DNA of 13,033 bases from Flavobacteriales bacterium UBA1958 (lineage in GTDB: Bacteria; Bacteroidota; Bacteroidia; Flavobacteriales_D; Sanyastnellaceae): positions 7,496 through 20,528 of the forward strand of contig DDEI01000027.1 in the NCBI GenBank assembly GCA_002336675.1, given 5' to 3'. Both the position numbers and the translations under genes were made by a program. This document shows positions 6,538 to 13,033 of this stretch, piece after piece; the stretch's first letter is position 1, and each line of letters starts with the position of its first letter. The notes below the pieces were generated by a model that worked only from the letters and a program-made list of their open reading frames with translations, ran no database searches and had not been told where the DNA came from.

Positions 6538-7614
6538 ATGAATAGGACGAAAATTATAGGTACAGGAAGTTATATTCCCTCAGTCAAGCAAAAAAATTCA
6601 GATTTTCATACGCACAAATTTTACACTGCTAGCCAGGAGTTAATAGATGGGGATTCTGAAGTTATTACTGATAAATTTGAGCAGATAACAGGTATAAGTG
6701 AGAGAAGATATATTTCTAAAGATCAAAGCTCATCTTCTATATCTACTGTAGCAGCTGAGAGAGCGATTAAAGATTCAGGAATAGACCCAGAAACCATTGA
6801 CCAAATCATCTTCGCACAAAATTTTGGTGATGTTATTAAGCATACTATTCAGACTGATGCAGTTCCTGCACTGGCATCCAGAGTGAAGCATAATCTGAGA
6901 ATAAAGAATCCTAGATGTGTGGCTTATGATATTCTTTTCGGATGTCCTGGCTGGGTGCAAGGAGTAATTCAAGCAGATGCTTTCGGTAGAGCAGGTATGG
7001 CTAAAACATCTTTAGTCATAGGAGGGGAGACTCTATCTAGAGTATTGGACATGCATGATAGAGATAGCATGATATTCGCAGACGGAGCTGGGGCGGCTGT
7101 AGTGAGGTATGAGGATAGTTCTGCTGATAGCGGTAGCGGTATACTCTCTGTGGCGAGTCTATCTCACACTCTAGACGAAGCGTTTTACATTCATTTAGGC
7201 AAATCTAATTTCCCGGAATCTGATCCGAGAATTCGATACATTAAGATGCATGGCCGTAAAGTATATGAATATGCGCTTACTCATGTGCCAGTGGCCATGA
7301 AGGAATGCTTAGATGATGCTGAAATAGCTATATCTGACTTAAAAAAAATATTCATCCATCAGGCCAATGAAAAGTTAGATATGGCCGTAATAAAACGTTT
7401 TTATAAGCAATACGGGATTAGAGAGGTTCCATTAAATATCATGCCTATGAACGTTCATGAATTAGGGAATAGTTCTGTAGCCACGGTTCCTACGCTATTA
7501 GATCAAGTAAGAAATGGAGATTTTCCAGAACATATATTGAATAAAGGTGATGTGATCATGTTTGCTTCAGTAGGTGCAGGGATGAATATCAATGCAATGA
7601 CTTACAGGGTTTAA
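6538..7614 (+). CDS. 3-oxoacyl-ACP synthase III family protein (KAS III-like, stand-alone)
   Basis: The 358-residue protein has a thiolase fold of the FabH type. The catalytic triad is complete: Cys136 in FGCPGWV, His274 in IFIHQAN and Asn311 in ELGNSSVA. Other family marks are the opening KIIGTGSYIP, ITGISERRY (50-58), IGGETLSRV (161-169), SMIFADGAGAAV (177-188) and the closing GDVIMFASVGAGMN. True FabH is about 315-335 aa and usually sits in a cluster with plsX, rpmF or fabD; this one is longer, mainly by an insertion at about 20-45, and has no fatty-acid genes next to it. It therefore more likely belongs to the Bacteroidota KAS III-like paralog group of about 350 aa, which would condense an acyl-CoA or acyl-ACP with malonyl-ACP, or transfer an acyl group, in a specialised lipid or metabolite pathway. 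The substrate is unknown. A promoter lies directly upstream. Confidence 0.87.
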   Translation: MNRTKIIGTGSYIPSVKQKNSDFHTHKFYTASQELIDGDSEVITDKFEQITGISERRYISKDQSSSSISTVAAERAIKDSGIDPETIDQIIFAQNFGDVIKHTIQTDAVPALASRVKHNLRIKNPRCVAYDILFGCPGWVQGVIQADAFGRAGMAKTSLVIGGETLSRVLDMHDRDSMIFADGAGAAVVRYEDSSADSGSGILSVASLSHTLDEAFYIHLGKSNFPESDPRIRYIKMHGRKVYEYALTHVPVAMKECLDDAEIAISDLKKIFIHQANEKLDMAVIKRFYKQYGIREVPLNIMPMNVHELGNSSVATVPTLLDQVRNGDFPEHILNKGDVIMFASVGAGMNINAMTYRV

Positions 7615-7741
7615 TCAGTAAAACCGTTAGCACTCCTAAAGATATTCCGTTACACTACAACTTAAAATTACTTCGTGGAAGCTCAGTATACAATCCTGAA
7701 AAAGTCTGTTCAATAGTCACGATAGAAATTTATTTATCCAT

Positions 7742-7749
7742 TAGGTTTG
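7742..7749 (+). promoter_or_regulatory. Perfect -7 element immediately upstream of the GtrA-like gene
   Basis: TAGGTTTG is an exact match to the Bacteroidota -7 consensus TAnnTTTG and ends seven bases before the ATG at 7757. Transcription would start just before the start codon. No TTG is present 17-23 bases upstream, so the promoter call rests on one element. Confidence 0.35.
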
Positions 7750-7756
7750 TACAACC

Positions 7757-8179
7757 ATGAAAAATCTCCTCACCCTAAAATTTGGGAAAAGTGTATTTAA
7801 ATTCGGATTAGGTTCTGTAGTGGCTACAGTAGTGGACTTGCTGCTGTTCGTTTTTGTTTTTAGTCTCATCTTGAGTCCTTTCTATGCTTATTTAGCGGCA
7901 GCAGCTATTGGGATTTCCGTTAATTTCTTAATACAGAAGATGTTCATCTTTGAAATGAAGAAATCGGTGTATTCTACATTTTTACTTTCTGTATCCGCAT
8001 CTATAATTACTACGCTTATAGGCGCATTTTTAATAGAGGAGTTTGTGCAATGGTCTATTCTAACAGAGAACTTGGAAGAAATTCAAGTAAAAACGTTGGC
8101 GTACATTCTGGCAACAGGAATTCGCTTTTTTCTCAACTTCTTCAGTAAAAAGTATATTTTCGAAAGGAAATTTATTTAA
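7757..8179 (+). CDS. GtrA-family polytopic membrane protein
   Basis: A 140-residue, very hydrophobic protein with four predicted membrane helices at about 13-37, 40-62, 71-95 and 111-130. It shows the GtrA family's two related NF motifs, VNFLIQKMFIF (55-65) and FFLNFFSKKYIF (124-135), each followed by basic and aromatic residues, and the early F-x-x-G-x-x-A-T-x-x-D pattern (16-27). GtrA proteins act in the inner membrane and are thought to flip, or help to flip, polyprenyl-phosphate-linked monosaccharides to the periplasmic side. The gene faces the GT-C glycosyltransferase, and the two stop codons overlap (8176-8179), so they are not one transcript but probably one pathway. The length is normal. 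The start is the first ATG and follows a close -7 element. Confidence 0.85.
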   Translation: MKNLLTLKFGKSVFKFGLGSVVATVVDLLLFVFVFSLILSPFYAYLAAAAIGISVNFLIQKMFIFEMKKSVYSTFLLSVSASIITTLIGAFLIEEFVQWSILTENLEEIQVKTLAYILATGIRFFLNFFSKKYIFERKFI

Positions 8180-9831
8180 TCTATCCGTATCAACTGTAAG
8201 TCTGCATTGCCAAAAGCACGCATATGAAAAAGGGTATCACCAGCTATTTTTCTAGCCAGATGTCCAGAATAACCCAGGTAGTATCCGCTTCCATGATCTT
8301 CATCTGTAAACTTTAGCACATTACCCGTTTCTAGAAAATAGTAGTAAGGAATCTGGAAAGGAATATCTGGTGGAATTTCTATAGTCACTTTCTCTTCTAT
8401 TCCAAACATAGCCAAATCCGGGTGCAGCTTCATGTGAGTTCCTAAGAAAGTAATAGGTTCACCATGAGATAATAGAACAAGCTCTTTGGCGACTTCTCTG
8501 TATGGGTTTCCTGTATTTATTTTCTCCTGAGTGATCGGCAGTGCTATGAGGTTAAAGCTGAGTCGTAGTAAAAACAACCCTAAAATAAACGTCCACACAA
8601 AGTTTATAGATCTCGAATTTTTAAAAGTGACATATGCTGAAACGACGACCAAAATACCCACTAAAAAAATGAATGGATAACTTAGAACAGCATCTGTTTT
8701 AATAAATAAAACTGAAGCATGCCCTAAACCTCCTAATGCCAGGAGTGAAGCACAAATCAGCCCTACCGCTCTAATCCCTTTTTTAGAGAAGGAGAGGCCT
8801 TCATTCAGGCAAAACACAGCCACTGTGCATATAAACGGAAGGAGCATGTATAAGTACCTATCTCTCACATCGGAAGAAACCCAGTATAACAGAAAGTTAG
8901 CTACTATAAATAGTACACAGAACTTAAGAAACGGATTAGCCCAAAGTTTACTCCTAAGCTCTTTTTTTAACAGAATGACTAATCCTAAAGACCATGGAAG
9001 TGCTATGTGAATAAGCTTTAAGGGATTCGATAAAAATGTAATTAGCGTTCCGCTTATTCCATCTTCATTAACACTTTTTTGAGAGGCTTGGTCAAATAGA
9101 TTGGCCAGATAATGACCTACATTATTGGATATGCTATAGGTGTAAAAGTAACTGCCTAAGATGGCAAACAAGACTGCTATTCCTAAGAAATGTCTCCAAC
9201 TAAATAAGAGTCTGAATTTCTTAATGGCTATGCACCAAACAATTAAAGTAATGGCCTGAAACGCGAAGGATGGAAGCCCTTTGGTGAGAACGCCAGCTGA
9301 GCATAAGAGGTATGAGACCACAAACATCGCAGTATACTTTTCTTTGGTAGAAAAATGGAATATTGCTAGCCCTTGCAACGCTACGATTAAGGCATATAGC
9401 AAGTCAATCTCCGCCGTGTTTACTGCGCCATAAAAAAGAAGGTTAAACGCGCTTAAAAACCCCAGTGCTGAGAGCAGTGCTAGTTCTCTGGCCAAATAGT
9501 TCTTAGAAATCCTAAACCATAAAAAGCCCAAAAGCAAAAAGGAAATAGCTCCTGGTAAACGTGCTATGGTATCTCCATAATTCCCTGTAAGCTTCATTAA
9601 ACCTGCAGTAATCCAAGTGGAAAGTGGAGGTTTGTTGTAATACGTTTCACCGTTGAGTTTAAGGGCCACAGCATCTGCACTCTGAACCATTTCTACCGCT
9701 ATCTCCGCTCTTCTAGGTTCCTCTGCTCTTAATTCTACCACATCCAAAAAACCCAACATAGCTATAGTTACAGCTGCTATTAAGCTTACTAAAACCCATT
9801 TACTAGGCAGCGTTAATTTGGTTAGTGACAT
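8176..9831 (-). CDS. ArnT/PMT-like GT-C glycosyltransferase, inner membrane
   Basis: A 551-residue protein with about ten to twelve membrane helices in the first 435 residues and a soluble periplasmic C-terminal domain of about 110. The first loop carries the acidic catalytic motif of the family, RAEEPRRAEIAVEM (35-48), followed by YYNKPPLSTW (64-73), RLPGA (91-95), a second acidic pair E141/D143, LTKG, and RDRYLYMLLPF in the later half. This is the pattern of glycosyltransferase families 39/83 (PMT, ArnT), which use polyprenyl-phosphate sugars as donors on the periplasmic face. Acceptors may be lipid A, another glycolipid or a protein; the sequence does not decide between them. The neighbouring GtrA protein could supply the flipped donor. 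The ATG start sits just before the first helix. I give no symbol because ArnT function is not shown. Confidence 0.87.
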   Translation of the reverse strand: MSLTKLTLPSKWVLVSLIAAVTIAMLGFLDVVELRAEEPRRAEIAVEMVQSADAVALKLNGETYYNKPPLSTWITAGLMKLTGNYGDTIARLPGAISFLLLGFLWFRISKNYLARELALLSALGFLSAFNLLFYGAVNTAEIDLLYALIVALQGLAIFHFSTKEKYTAMFVVSYLLCSAGVLTKGLPSFAFQAITLIVWCIAIKKFRLLFSWRHFLGIAVLFAILGSYFYTYSISNNVGHYLANLFDQASQKSVNEDGISGTLITFLSNPLKLIHIALPWSLGLVILLKKELRSKLWANPFLKFCVLFIVANFLLYWVSSDVRDRYLYMLLPFICTVAVFCLNEGLSFSKKGIRAVGLICASLLALGGLGHASVLFIKTDAVLSYPFIFLVGILVVVSAYVTFKNSRSINFVWTFILGLFLLRLSFNLIALPITQEKINTGNPYREVAKELVLLSHGEPITFLGTHMKLHPDLAMFGIEEKVTIEIPPDIPFQIPYYYFLETGNVLKFTDEDHGSGYYLGYSGHLARKIAGDTLFHMRAFGNADLQLIRID

Positions 9832-9892
9832 CTCGCTAAATTAAGGATTAGCGGTTAACATCTCTGTTTTATGTAAGATTAGCATCTATGCG

Positions 9893-9922
9893 TTGCAGCG
9901 CGAAAACTTCTGCCTTAATTTG
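9893..9922 (+). promoter_or_regulatory. Promoter of the DUF2461 gene
   Basis: TTG (9893-9895), 19 bases, then TTAATTTG (9915-9922) fit the Bacteroidota consensus TTG-N19-TAnnTTTG with one mismatch. Transcription would start near 9926-9930, giving a leader of about 12 bases before the ATG at 9941. The TTG at 9893 is in frame with the gene but belongs to this promoter, so it is not a start codon. Confidence 0.45.
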
Positions 9923-9940
9923 GTAGAAAATTTACGATTG

Positions 9941-10609
9941 ATGAGAATTCCAGAAGAGGTGTTCAAGTTTCTGAAAAAAATAGCTAAGAACAATAATAAA
10001 GAATGGTTCTTAGAACATAAGTCCACTTTTGAGGATAGGCATAAAGAGTTCAAAGGGTTTTTAGCTTTAGTAAATGCAGAACTTATTAAAACCGATGAAA
10101 TAGAAAGTCATAGAGCTTATAGAATATACAGAGATGTAAGGTTCTCGAAAGACAAAACACCTTACAAGTGTCATTTCAGTGGCTTTTATAAAAGAGGTTC
10201 GGCAGAAAAGAGAGGCGGTTACTTCGTCCATATTCAACCTGGTAATTCTTATGTAGGAGGAGGGTTTTACGGCCCAAATAAAGAGGACCTGCTCAGAATA
10301 AGACAGGAGTTCTCTGCGGATCCTAAAGAGATAAGAGAAGTTTTGGGGAATGAGGAATTCAAGAAAACTTTTGGTGTGCTGAGAGGAGAAGAAGTGAAAA
10401 CAGCTCCTAGAGGTTTCGAGATAAAAGATCCAGCGATCGATCTAATTCGTAAAAAACAATTCTACGTGATGAGAGAGTTTACCGATGAAGAAGTTCTCTC
10501 CGGTGATTTTTTAAAGCAGGTAAATCACAGCTTTAAAATTATACGCCCATATTTCGATTATATGAGCTCAGTGCTGACCACAGATTTAAACGGGGAAAGC
10601 ATTTTATAG
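9941..10609 (+). CDS. DUF2461 domain-containing protein (TIGR02453 family)
   Basis: A 222-residue soluble protein that is a full-length DUF2461 member. Landmarks: EEVFKFLKKIAKNNNKEWF (5-23), RIYRDVRFSKDKTPYK (61-76), the GGYFVHI strand (92-98), GGGFYGP (106-112), and a late RKKQFYVMREF block (170-180). This family is widespread in Bacteroidota and Proteobacteria; its biochemical role is not established. I choose ATG 9941 over the upstream in-frame TTG at 9893 because the family's conserved N-terminus begins right after it and a promoter overlaps the upstream codons. The gene is divergent from the glycosyltransferase gene (109 bp between starts) and convergent with the T9SS protein gene. I see no clear terminator in the 114 bases that follow. 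Confidence 0.88.
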   Translation: MRIPEEVFKFLKKIAKNNNKEWFLEHKSTFEDRHKEFKGFLALVNAELIKTDEIESHRAYRIYRDVRFSKDKTPYKCHFSGFYKRGSAEKRGGYFVHIQPGNSYVGGGFYGPNKEDLLRIRQEFSADPKEIREVLGNEEFKKTFGVLRGEEVKTAPRGFEIKDPAIDLIRKKQFYVMREFTDEEVLSGDFLKQVNHSFKIIRPYFDYMSSVLTTDLNGESIL

Positions 10610-10723
10610 CAACCGTTTCTGCTAATCTGGAGATTTAGCCAACAGCTACTAAGGTTTAGTCTAAAGTCAAAGAGAAAAACCTATTGATATTTGTGCCAGT
10701 TCATTTCGAATAAAATAGCAGTA

Positions 10724-11518
10724 TTATTTTTTGATGAATCTCTTTCTTCCAATATTCTGGCTCTCTGCTAGTGTAACTATGTATGTTCCAGAAGCTAAAG
10801 TTGACACATCTATATTCTTTGTTATTGTTCCTTTTAAAATCAATTTCCCAGTGAAATCAGAAATAGAATAACTAGTGCTATTATTTGAATCAGTGTAAGA
10901 GATGCTAATTGCATTTTCAGATGGATTAGGATATATTTCAAAATCAAGGGTATTAATTTCATTAACAGATGTTAGGTTCGTTAGACCAGTAGTAATTCCA
11001 TCACTTGCGGTGGTGTTATAACCTATATCATATAGGATAATTGTATCATTACTAGCTGCGACTTCTATTGAAATCCAACCTAAATGACTTTCTCCAGATA
11101 TGTCTAGGTTCAGCCCAAGGTACTTTATTCCAACACCGGTGAATAGTCCGCCACCGCCAATGTCTGTTCCTAAAACAGCGTTTCCTGAACTGTAAGGATC
11201 CGTCACGTCAGTACCGAGGTTTAGGGCGTCAGGATAGCCAAAAGTGGAATTGTCCATTACTTGAGCGTTTCCGAGTGAAACTACTCTGGCGGCTGTTAAA
11301 CTGCCAGATAACGGTAGAATCTCGAAAGTGTAATCGTCATTACTATCATTGTCAACGTCTATAGTAAATGATCCTGAAGAAATTGTGATTGTTTGATTAA
11401 CAGGATAGCTGTTGATTTGTGATATTGCCTTATTTCCGACTAGGAAGAGTAAAGCAATAAATAAGAATGCAGTTTTTTTGAGTTGAGTTGTTATCGTTTT
11501 TTTCGTGTCTTTTATCAT
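10724..11518 (-). CDS. Secreted protein with T9SS type A sorting domain, uncharacterised N-terminal domain
   Basis: 264 residues. A signal peptide has a basic n-region (to about 15) and a hydrophobic core at 16-28, with cleavage likely after AISQ (34). The mature domain (about 36-178) begins with an acidic D-x-D-x-D-x-x-D stretch (54-61), which may bind calcium, and later shows GGGGLFTG (121-128), IKYLGL (131-136), SHLGWI (144-149) and ILYDIGYNTT (161-170). That order recurs in small secreted Bacteroidota and Planctomycetes proteins of unknown role. The C-terminus (193-264) is a classic T9SS type A sorting domain: FEIYPNPSENAISI, an SISDFTGKLI strand, STLASGTYIVTL, and a closing RKRFIKK. The protein should be exported by Sec and then T9SS and attached to the surface or released. 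TAAATTTA lies five bases before the start (7/8 match to TAnnTTTG), without a clear -33 element. Confidence 0.85.
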   Translation of the reverse strand: MIKDTKKTITTQLKKTAFLFIALLFLVGNKAISQINSYPVNQTITISSGSFTIDVDNDSNDDYTFEILPLSGSLTAARVVSLGNAQVMDNSTFGYPDALNLGTDVTDPYSSGNAVLGTDIGGGGLFTGVGIKYLGLNLDISGESHLGWISIEVAASNDTIILYDIGYNTTASDGITTGLTNLTSVNEINTLDFEIYPNPSENAISISYTDSNNSTSYSISDFTGKLILKGTITKNIDVSTLASGTYIVTLAESQNIGRKRFIKK

Positions 11519-11989
11519 GGCCGTAAATTTATATGTTCGTTATCTAACACGTAGTTATTGAAACCAAAAGAGTGGTTGAATTTAAATTTATTTGAGTTTT
11601 GATGTAATCTATTGATTATGTGTGATTAAATTTAGAGGTTATAAGGTACGTTTAAATAATACTCGACTCATAATTAATATTATGTTAAGTAGAGTGCGGG
11701 AAACTGCCCTTTTACTATTAATTCTCTGTTCCTTACGTCACAAACCATCAAGTTTTACAACCTTATAATATGAAATATAGACTGGCTATAAAAATAAAAT
11801 GAGCTAATAAATTATATTTTAACTATTGACGCACAACATTTTAAGTACAATTAGCAGAGATGACAACAGTAGTCTTTTCTGAAAGAATCTAAAGATTTAC
11901 ACAATTTACACTTAACAAAATCGATGTCTATTTGCTTTAACGTGAATATCAGTACTCTATATTTGGTCCAACTAAAAATTTATTTAATT
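11519..11989. other. Non-coding region between divergent T9SS and outer-membrane protein genes
   Basis: This 471-bp AT-rich spacer holds no convincing gene; a 5' extension of the beta-barrel ORF to 11924 is not credible. It contains a hairpin near 11670-11685 (CATAAT, loop TAAT, ATTATG). The promoter of the beta-barrel gene is at its right end, and TAAATTTA (11524-11531) may be the -7 element of the minus-strand gene. The middle 350 bases show nothing I can name. Confidence 0.4.
11931..11965 (+). promoter_or_regulatory. Promoter of the outer-membrane protein gene
   Basis: TATATTTG (11958-11965) matches the Bacteroidota -7 consensus TAnnTTTG exactly. A TTTG lies at 11931-11934 with a 23-base spacer, and a TTTA at 11936-11939 has an 18-base spacer; either could serve as the -33 element. 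Transcription would start near 11970, giving a leader of about 20 bases that carries the A-rich ACTAAAAATTTATTTAATT typical of this phylum's well-expressed genes. Confidence 0.5.
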
Positions 11990-12745
11990 ATGAAAAAACA
12001 ATGTTTACTTCTAATCTGTGCGATTAGTTTTGCTTTTCTTGGTAATAGCCAGGATTTGACGTCAAAAAAGGGAGAGTCAATGTTACCTGAAGCTGGAGAT
12101 TATGCGCTAGGTTTTGATGCTGCACCTTTTTTAAACTATGTAGGTAACTTTTTGAATTCAGGAGCTACCTCTCCTACTGCTGACTTTATGACGGGGTATG
12201 ATGCTTCTATAACAGGTAAGTATTTTACAGATGCGCAAAACGCGTACAGAGGATCTGTAAGAATCGGTTTAGGGAGCAATACCGATACTGATGCTGCCGG
12301 AAATGAGATGAAACAGACTTATAATGCTGTTTCTATAGGTGCTGGTATGGAAAAAAGAAGAGGAACAACTCGTGTTCAAGGTTTTTATGGAGCTCAAGCA
12401 GGGATAAGCCTTGGAGGAAGTTCTATGACAAATGATTACGATGCAGCTTTAACAGCCGCTGATGCTCCAAGAATTACTGAAGCTAACGGTGGATCTTCTT
12501 TCGGTATTGGTGTAGGAGCCTTTGCAGGTGTAGAAATATTTATTTTTCCTAAAACTTCAATCGGATTTGAATACGGATGGGGTCTAGGATTTAATTCTAC
12601 TGGCGCAGGTGAATCTACTGTAGAAGCATGGGATGCAGCTACATCAGCAGCTGTCTCTACAACAACTGAGACTGGATCATCTAGTTCTTTTGGAATAGAC
12701 ACTAATAACGGTGGAGGAGCATTAAACCTTATATTCCACTTCTAG
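11990..12745 (+). CDS. Outer-membrane beta-barrel protein
   Basis: 251 residues from ATG 11990. The signal peptide is MKKQ plus a hydrophobic core and ends near LGNSQ (17-21). The mature part alternates short amphipathic strands rich in Gly, Ser, Thr and aromatics with loops: YALGFDAAPFLNY, AYRGSVRIGLG, YNAVSIGAGMEKR, VQGFYGAQAGISL, FGIGVGAFAGVEIF, TSIGFEYGWGLGF, and a last strand ALNLIFHF ending in Phe, the signal recognised by the Bam machinery. This fits an 8- to 10-stranded porin-like or OmpA-like barrel with no periplasmic domain. Ser/Thr/Ala-rich loops (about 215-240) look exposed. The in-frame ATG at 11924 would add 22 residues before the signal peptide and overlap the promoter, so I reject it. 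A strong promoter and terminator enclose it as one transcript. Its transported substrate or binding role is unknown. Confidence 0.85.
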   Translation: MKKQCLLLICAISFAFLGNSQDLTSKKGESMLPEAGDYALGFDAAPFLNYVGNFLNSGATSPTADFMTGYDASITGKYFTDAQNAYRGSVRIGLGSNTDTDAAGNEMKQTYNAVSIGAGMEKRRGTTRVQGFYGAQAGISLGGSSMTNDYDAALTAADAPRITEANGGSSFGIGVGAFAGVEIFIFPKTSIGFEYGWGLGFNSTGAGESTVEAWDAATSAAVSTTTETGSSSSFGIDTNNGGGALNLIFHF

Positions 12746-12768
12746 TAGAGTAAATTAATAATGAATTT

Positions 12769-12797
12769 AAAAGCCCATCTTACGATGGGCTTTTTTT
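12769..12797 (+). terminator. Strong Rho-independent terminator after the outer-membrane protein gene
   Basis: GCCCATC (12773-12779), loop TTAC, GATGGGC (12784-12790), then seven T's (12791-12797). Four A's before the left arm lengthen the stem by pairing with the first T's and give a shorter U-run on the other strand, so it may also stop a transcript arriving from the minus-strand gene to the right. It starts 24 bases after the stop codon. Confidence 0.92.
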
Positions 12798-12930
12798 ATG
12801 GACCTATATTTAGGAATTAAATTAAGTACTAATGCTACCTTCTTGATGTTATCGTCTTTAATATTCGGTTGAGTCATCTCAACTTTCTCCAATTTACAAA
12901 TATTTCAATAGATTTTTTTCTATAGATAGC

Positions 12931-13033
12931 TTAGGTGTCCCTTTTCCATTTTGTTATTACCTGTTTTCCTTTTGATAGTGTTGCGGCCAGTTTTTTGATC
13001 TCTAGTCTGGAGTTCTCTCCTTTTATATCTGAA
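12931..13033 (-). CDS. Probable 3' end of an unidentified gene, truncated by window edge
   Basis: On the minus strand the frame ending at the TAA in 12931-12933 is open to the window edge for 33 codons. The peptide has a charged, amphipathic character with RLEIKKLAATLSKGKQ and KWKRDT, which reads like a genuine C-terminus. The alternative frame, also open for about 36 codons, is far more basic and less protein-like. It would converge with the outer-membrane protein gene, and the hairpin at 12769-12797 would serve both. No family can be named from so little. Confidence 0.35.
   Translation of the reverse strand, partial: SDIKGENSRLEIKKLAATLSKGKQVITKWKRDT

Noticed and set aside
6775..6972. 65-codon minus-strand ORF inside the KAS III-like gene
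   Set aside because: It is a shadow frame opposite conserved residues around the catalytic Cys.
8825..9010. 61-codon plus-strand ORF inside the glycosyltransferase gene
   Set aside because: It is antisense to a clear membrane protein and has no independent evidence.
12436..12702. 88-codon minus-strand ORF inside the beta-barrel gene
   Set aside because: Its Ala/Pro/Val-rich composition is the complement of the barrel's Gly/Ser/Thr codons, so it is a shadow.

Overview
The window looks like chromosomal DNA of a marine-type member of the Bacteroidota, most likely Flavobacteriales or a Cryomorphaceae-like lineage. Reasons: AT-rich DNA, two secreted proteins with type IX secretion (T9SS) C-terminal sorting domains, genes without Shine-Dalgarno sequences, and promoter matches to the Bacteroidota pattern TTTG-N19-TAnnTTTG. 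The assignment is inferred from these traits and not from a database comparison. I see no rRNA, tRNA, CRISPR array, insertion sequence or phage gene.

Layout. 1-339: 3' end of a heme-binding-domain (CxxCH) protein gene. About 340-599: mostly non-coding, with one doubtful 33-residue membrane ORF. 600-1205 (-): an ArsR-type winged-helix regulator with a long polar tail ending in QLEMF. 1206-1552: non-coding, with candidate operators. 1553-4141 (+): a tight two-gene unit encoding a VWA (MIDAS) protein and a MoxR/Mg-chelatase-like AAA+ ATPase. About 4250-4306: an AT-rich hairpin between convergent genes. 4363-6225 (-): a secreted multidomain esterase. 6538-7614 (+): a KAS III-like condensing enzyme with an intact Cys-His-Asn triad. 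7757-8179 (+): a GtrA-family membrane protein, convergent with and overlapping 8176-9831 (-), an ArnT/PMT-like GT-C glycosyltransferase. 9941-10609 (+): a DUF2461 protein. 10724-11518 (-): a small secreted T9SS protein. 11990-12745 (+): an outer-membrane beta-barrel protein with its own promoter and a strong terminator. 12931-right edge (-): probably the 3' end of another gene.

How the genes work together. Only the VWA and AAA+ genes are clearly one operon; the stop of one directly abuts the start of the next, and such pairs act as metal-dependent, ATP-driven remodelling modules. The GtrA protein and the GT-C transferase fit one envelope pathway: a polyprenyl-linked sugar is flipped across the inner membrane and then transferred outside. 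The esterase, the 264-residue protein and the beta-barrel belong to the secreted or outer-membrane set. The rest look like independent monocistronic genes, several with recognisable promoters very close to their start codons.

The most unusual observations are the QLEMF terminus of the ArsR-like protein, which resembles a DNA sliding-clamp binding motif; the uncharacterised VWA-AAA+ pair, whose Walker B has Asn in place of Asp; and the promoters placed so close to start codons that leaderless transcripts are likely.
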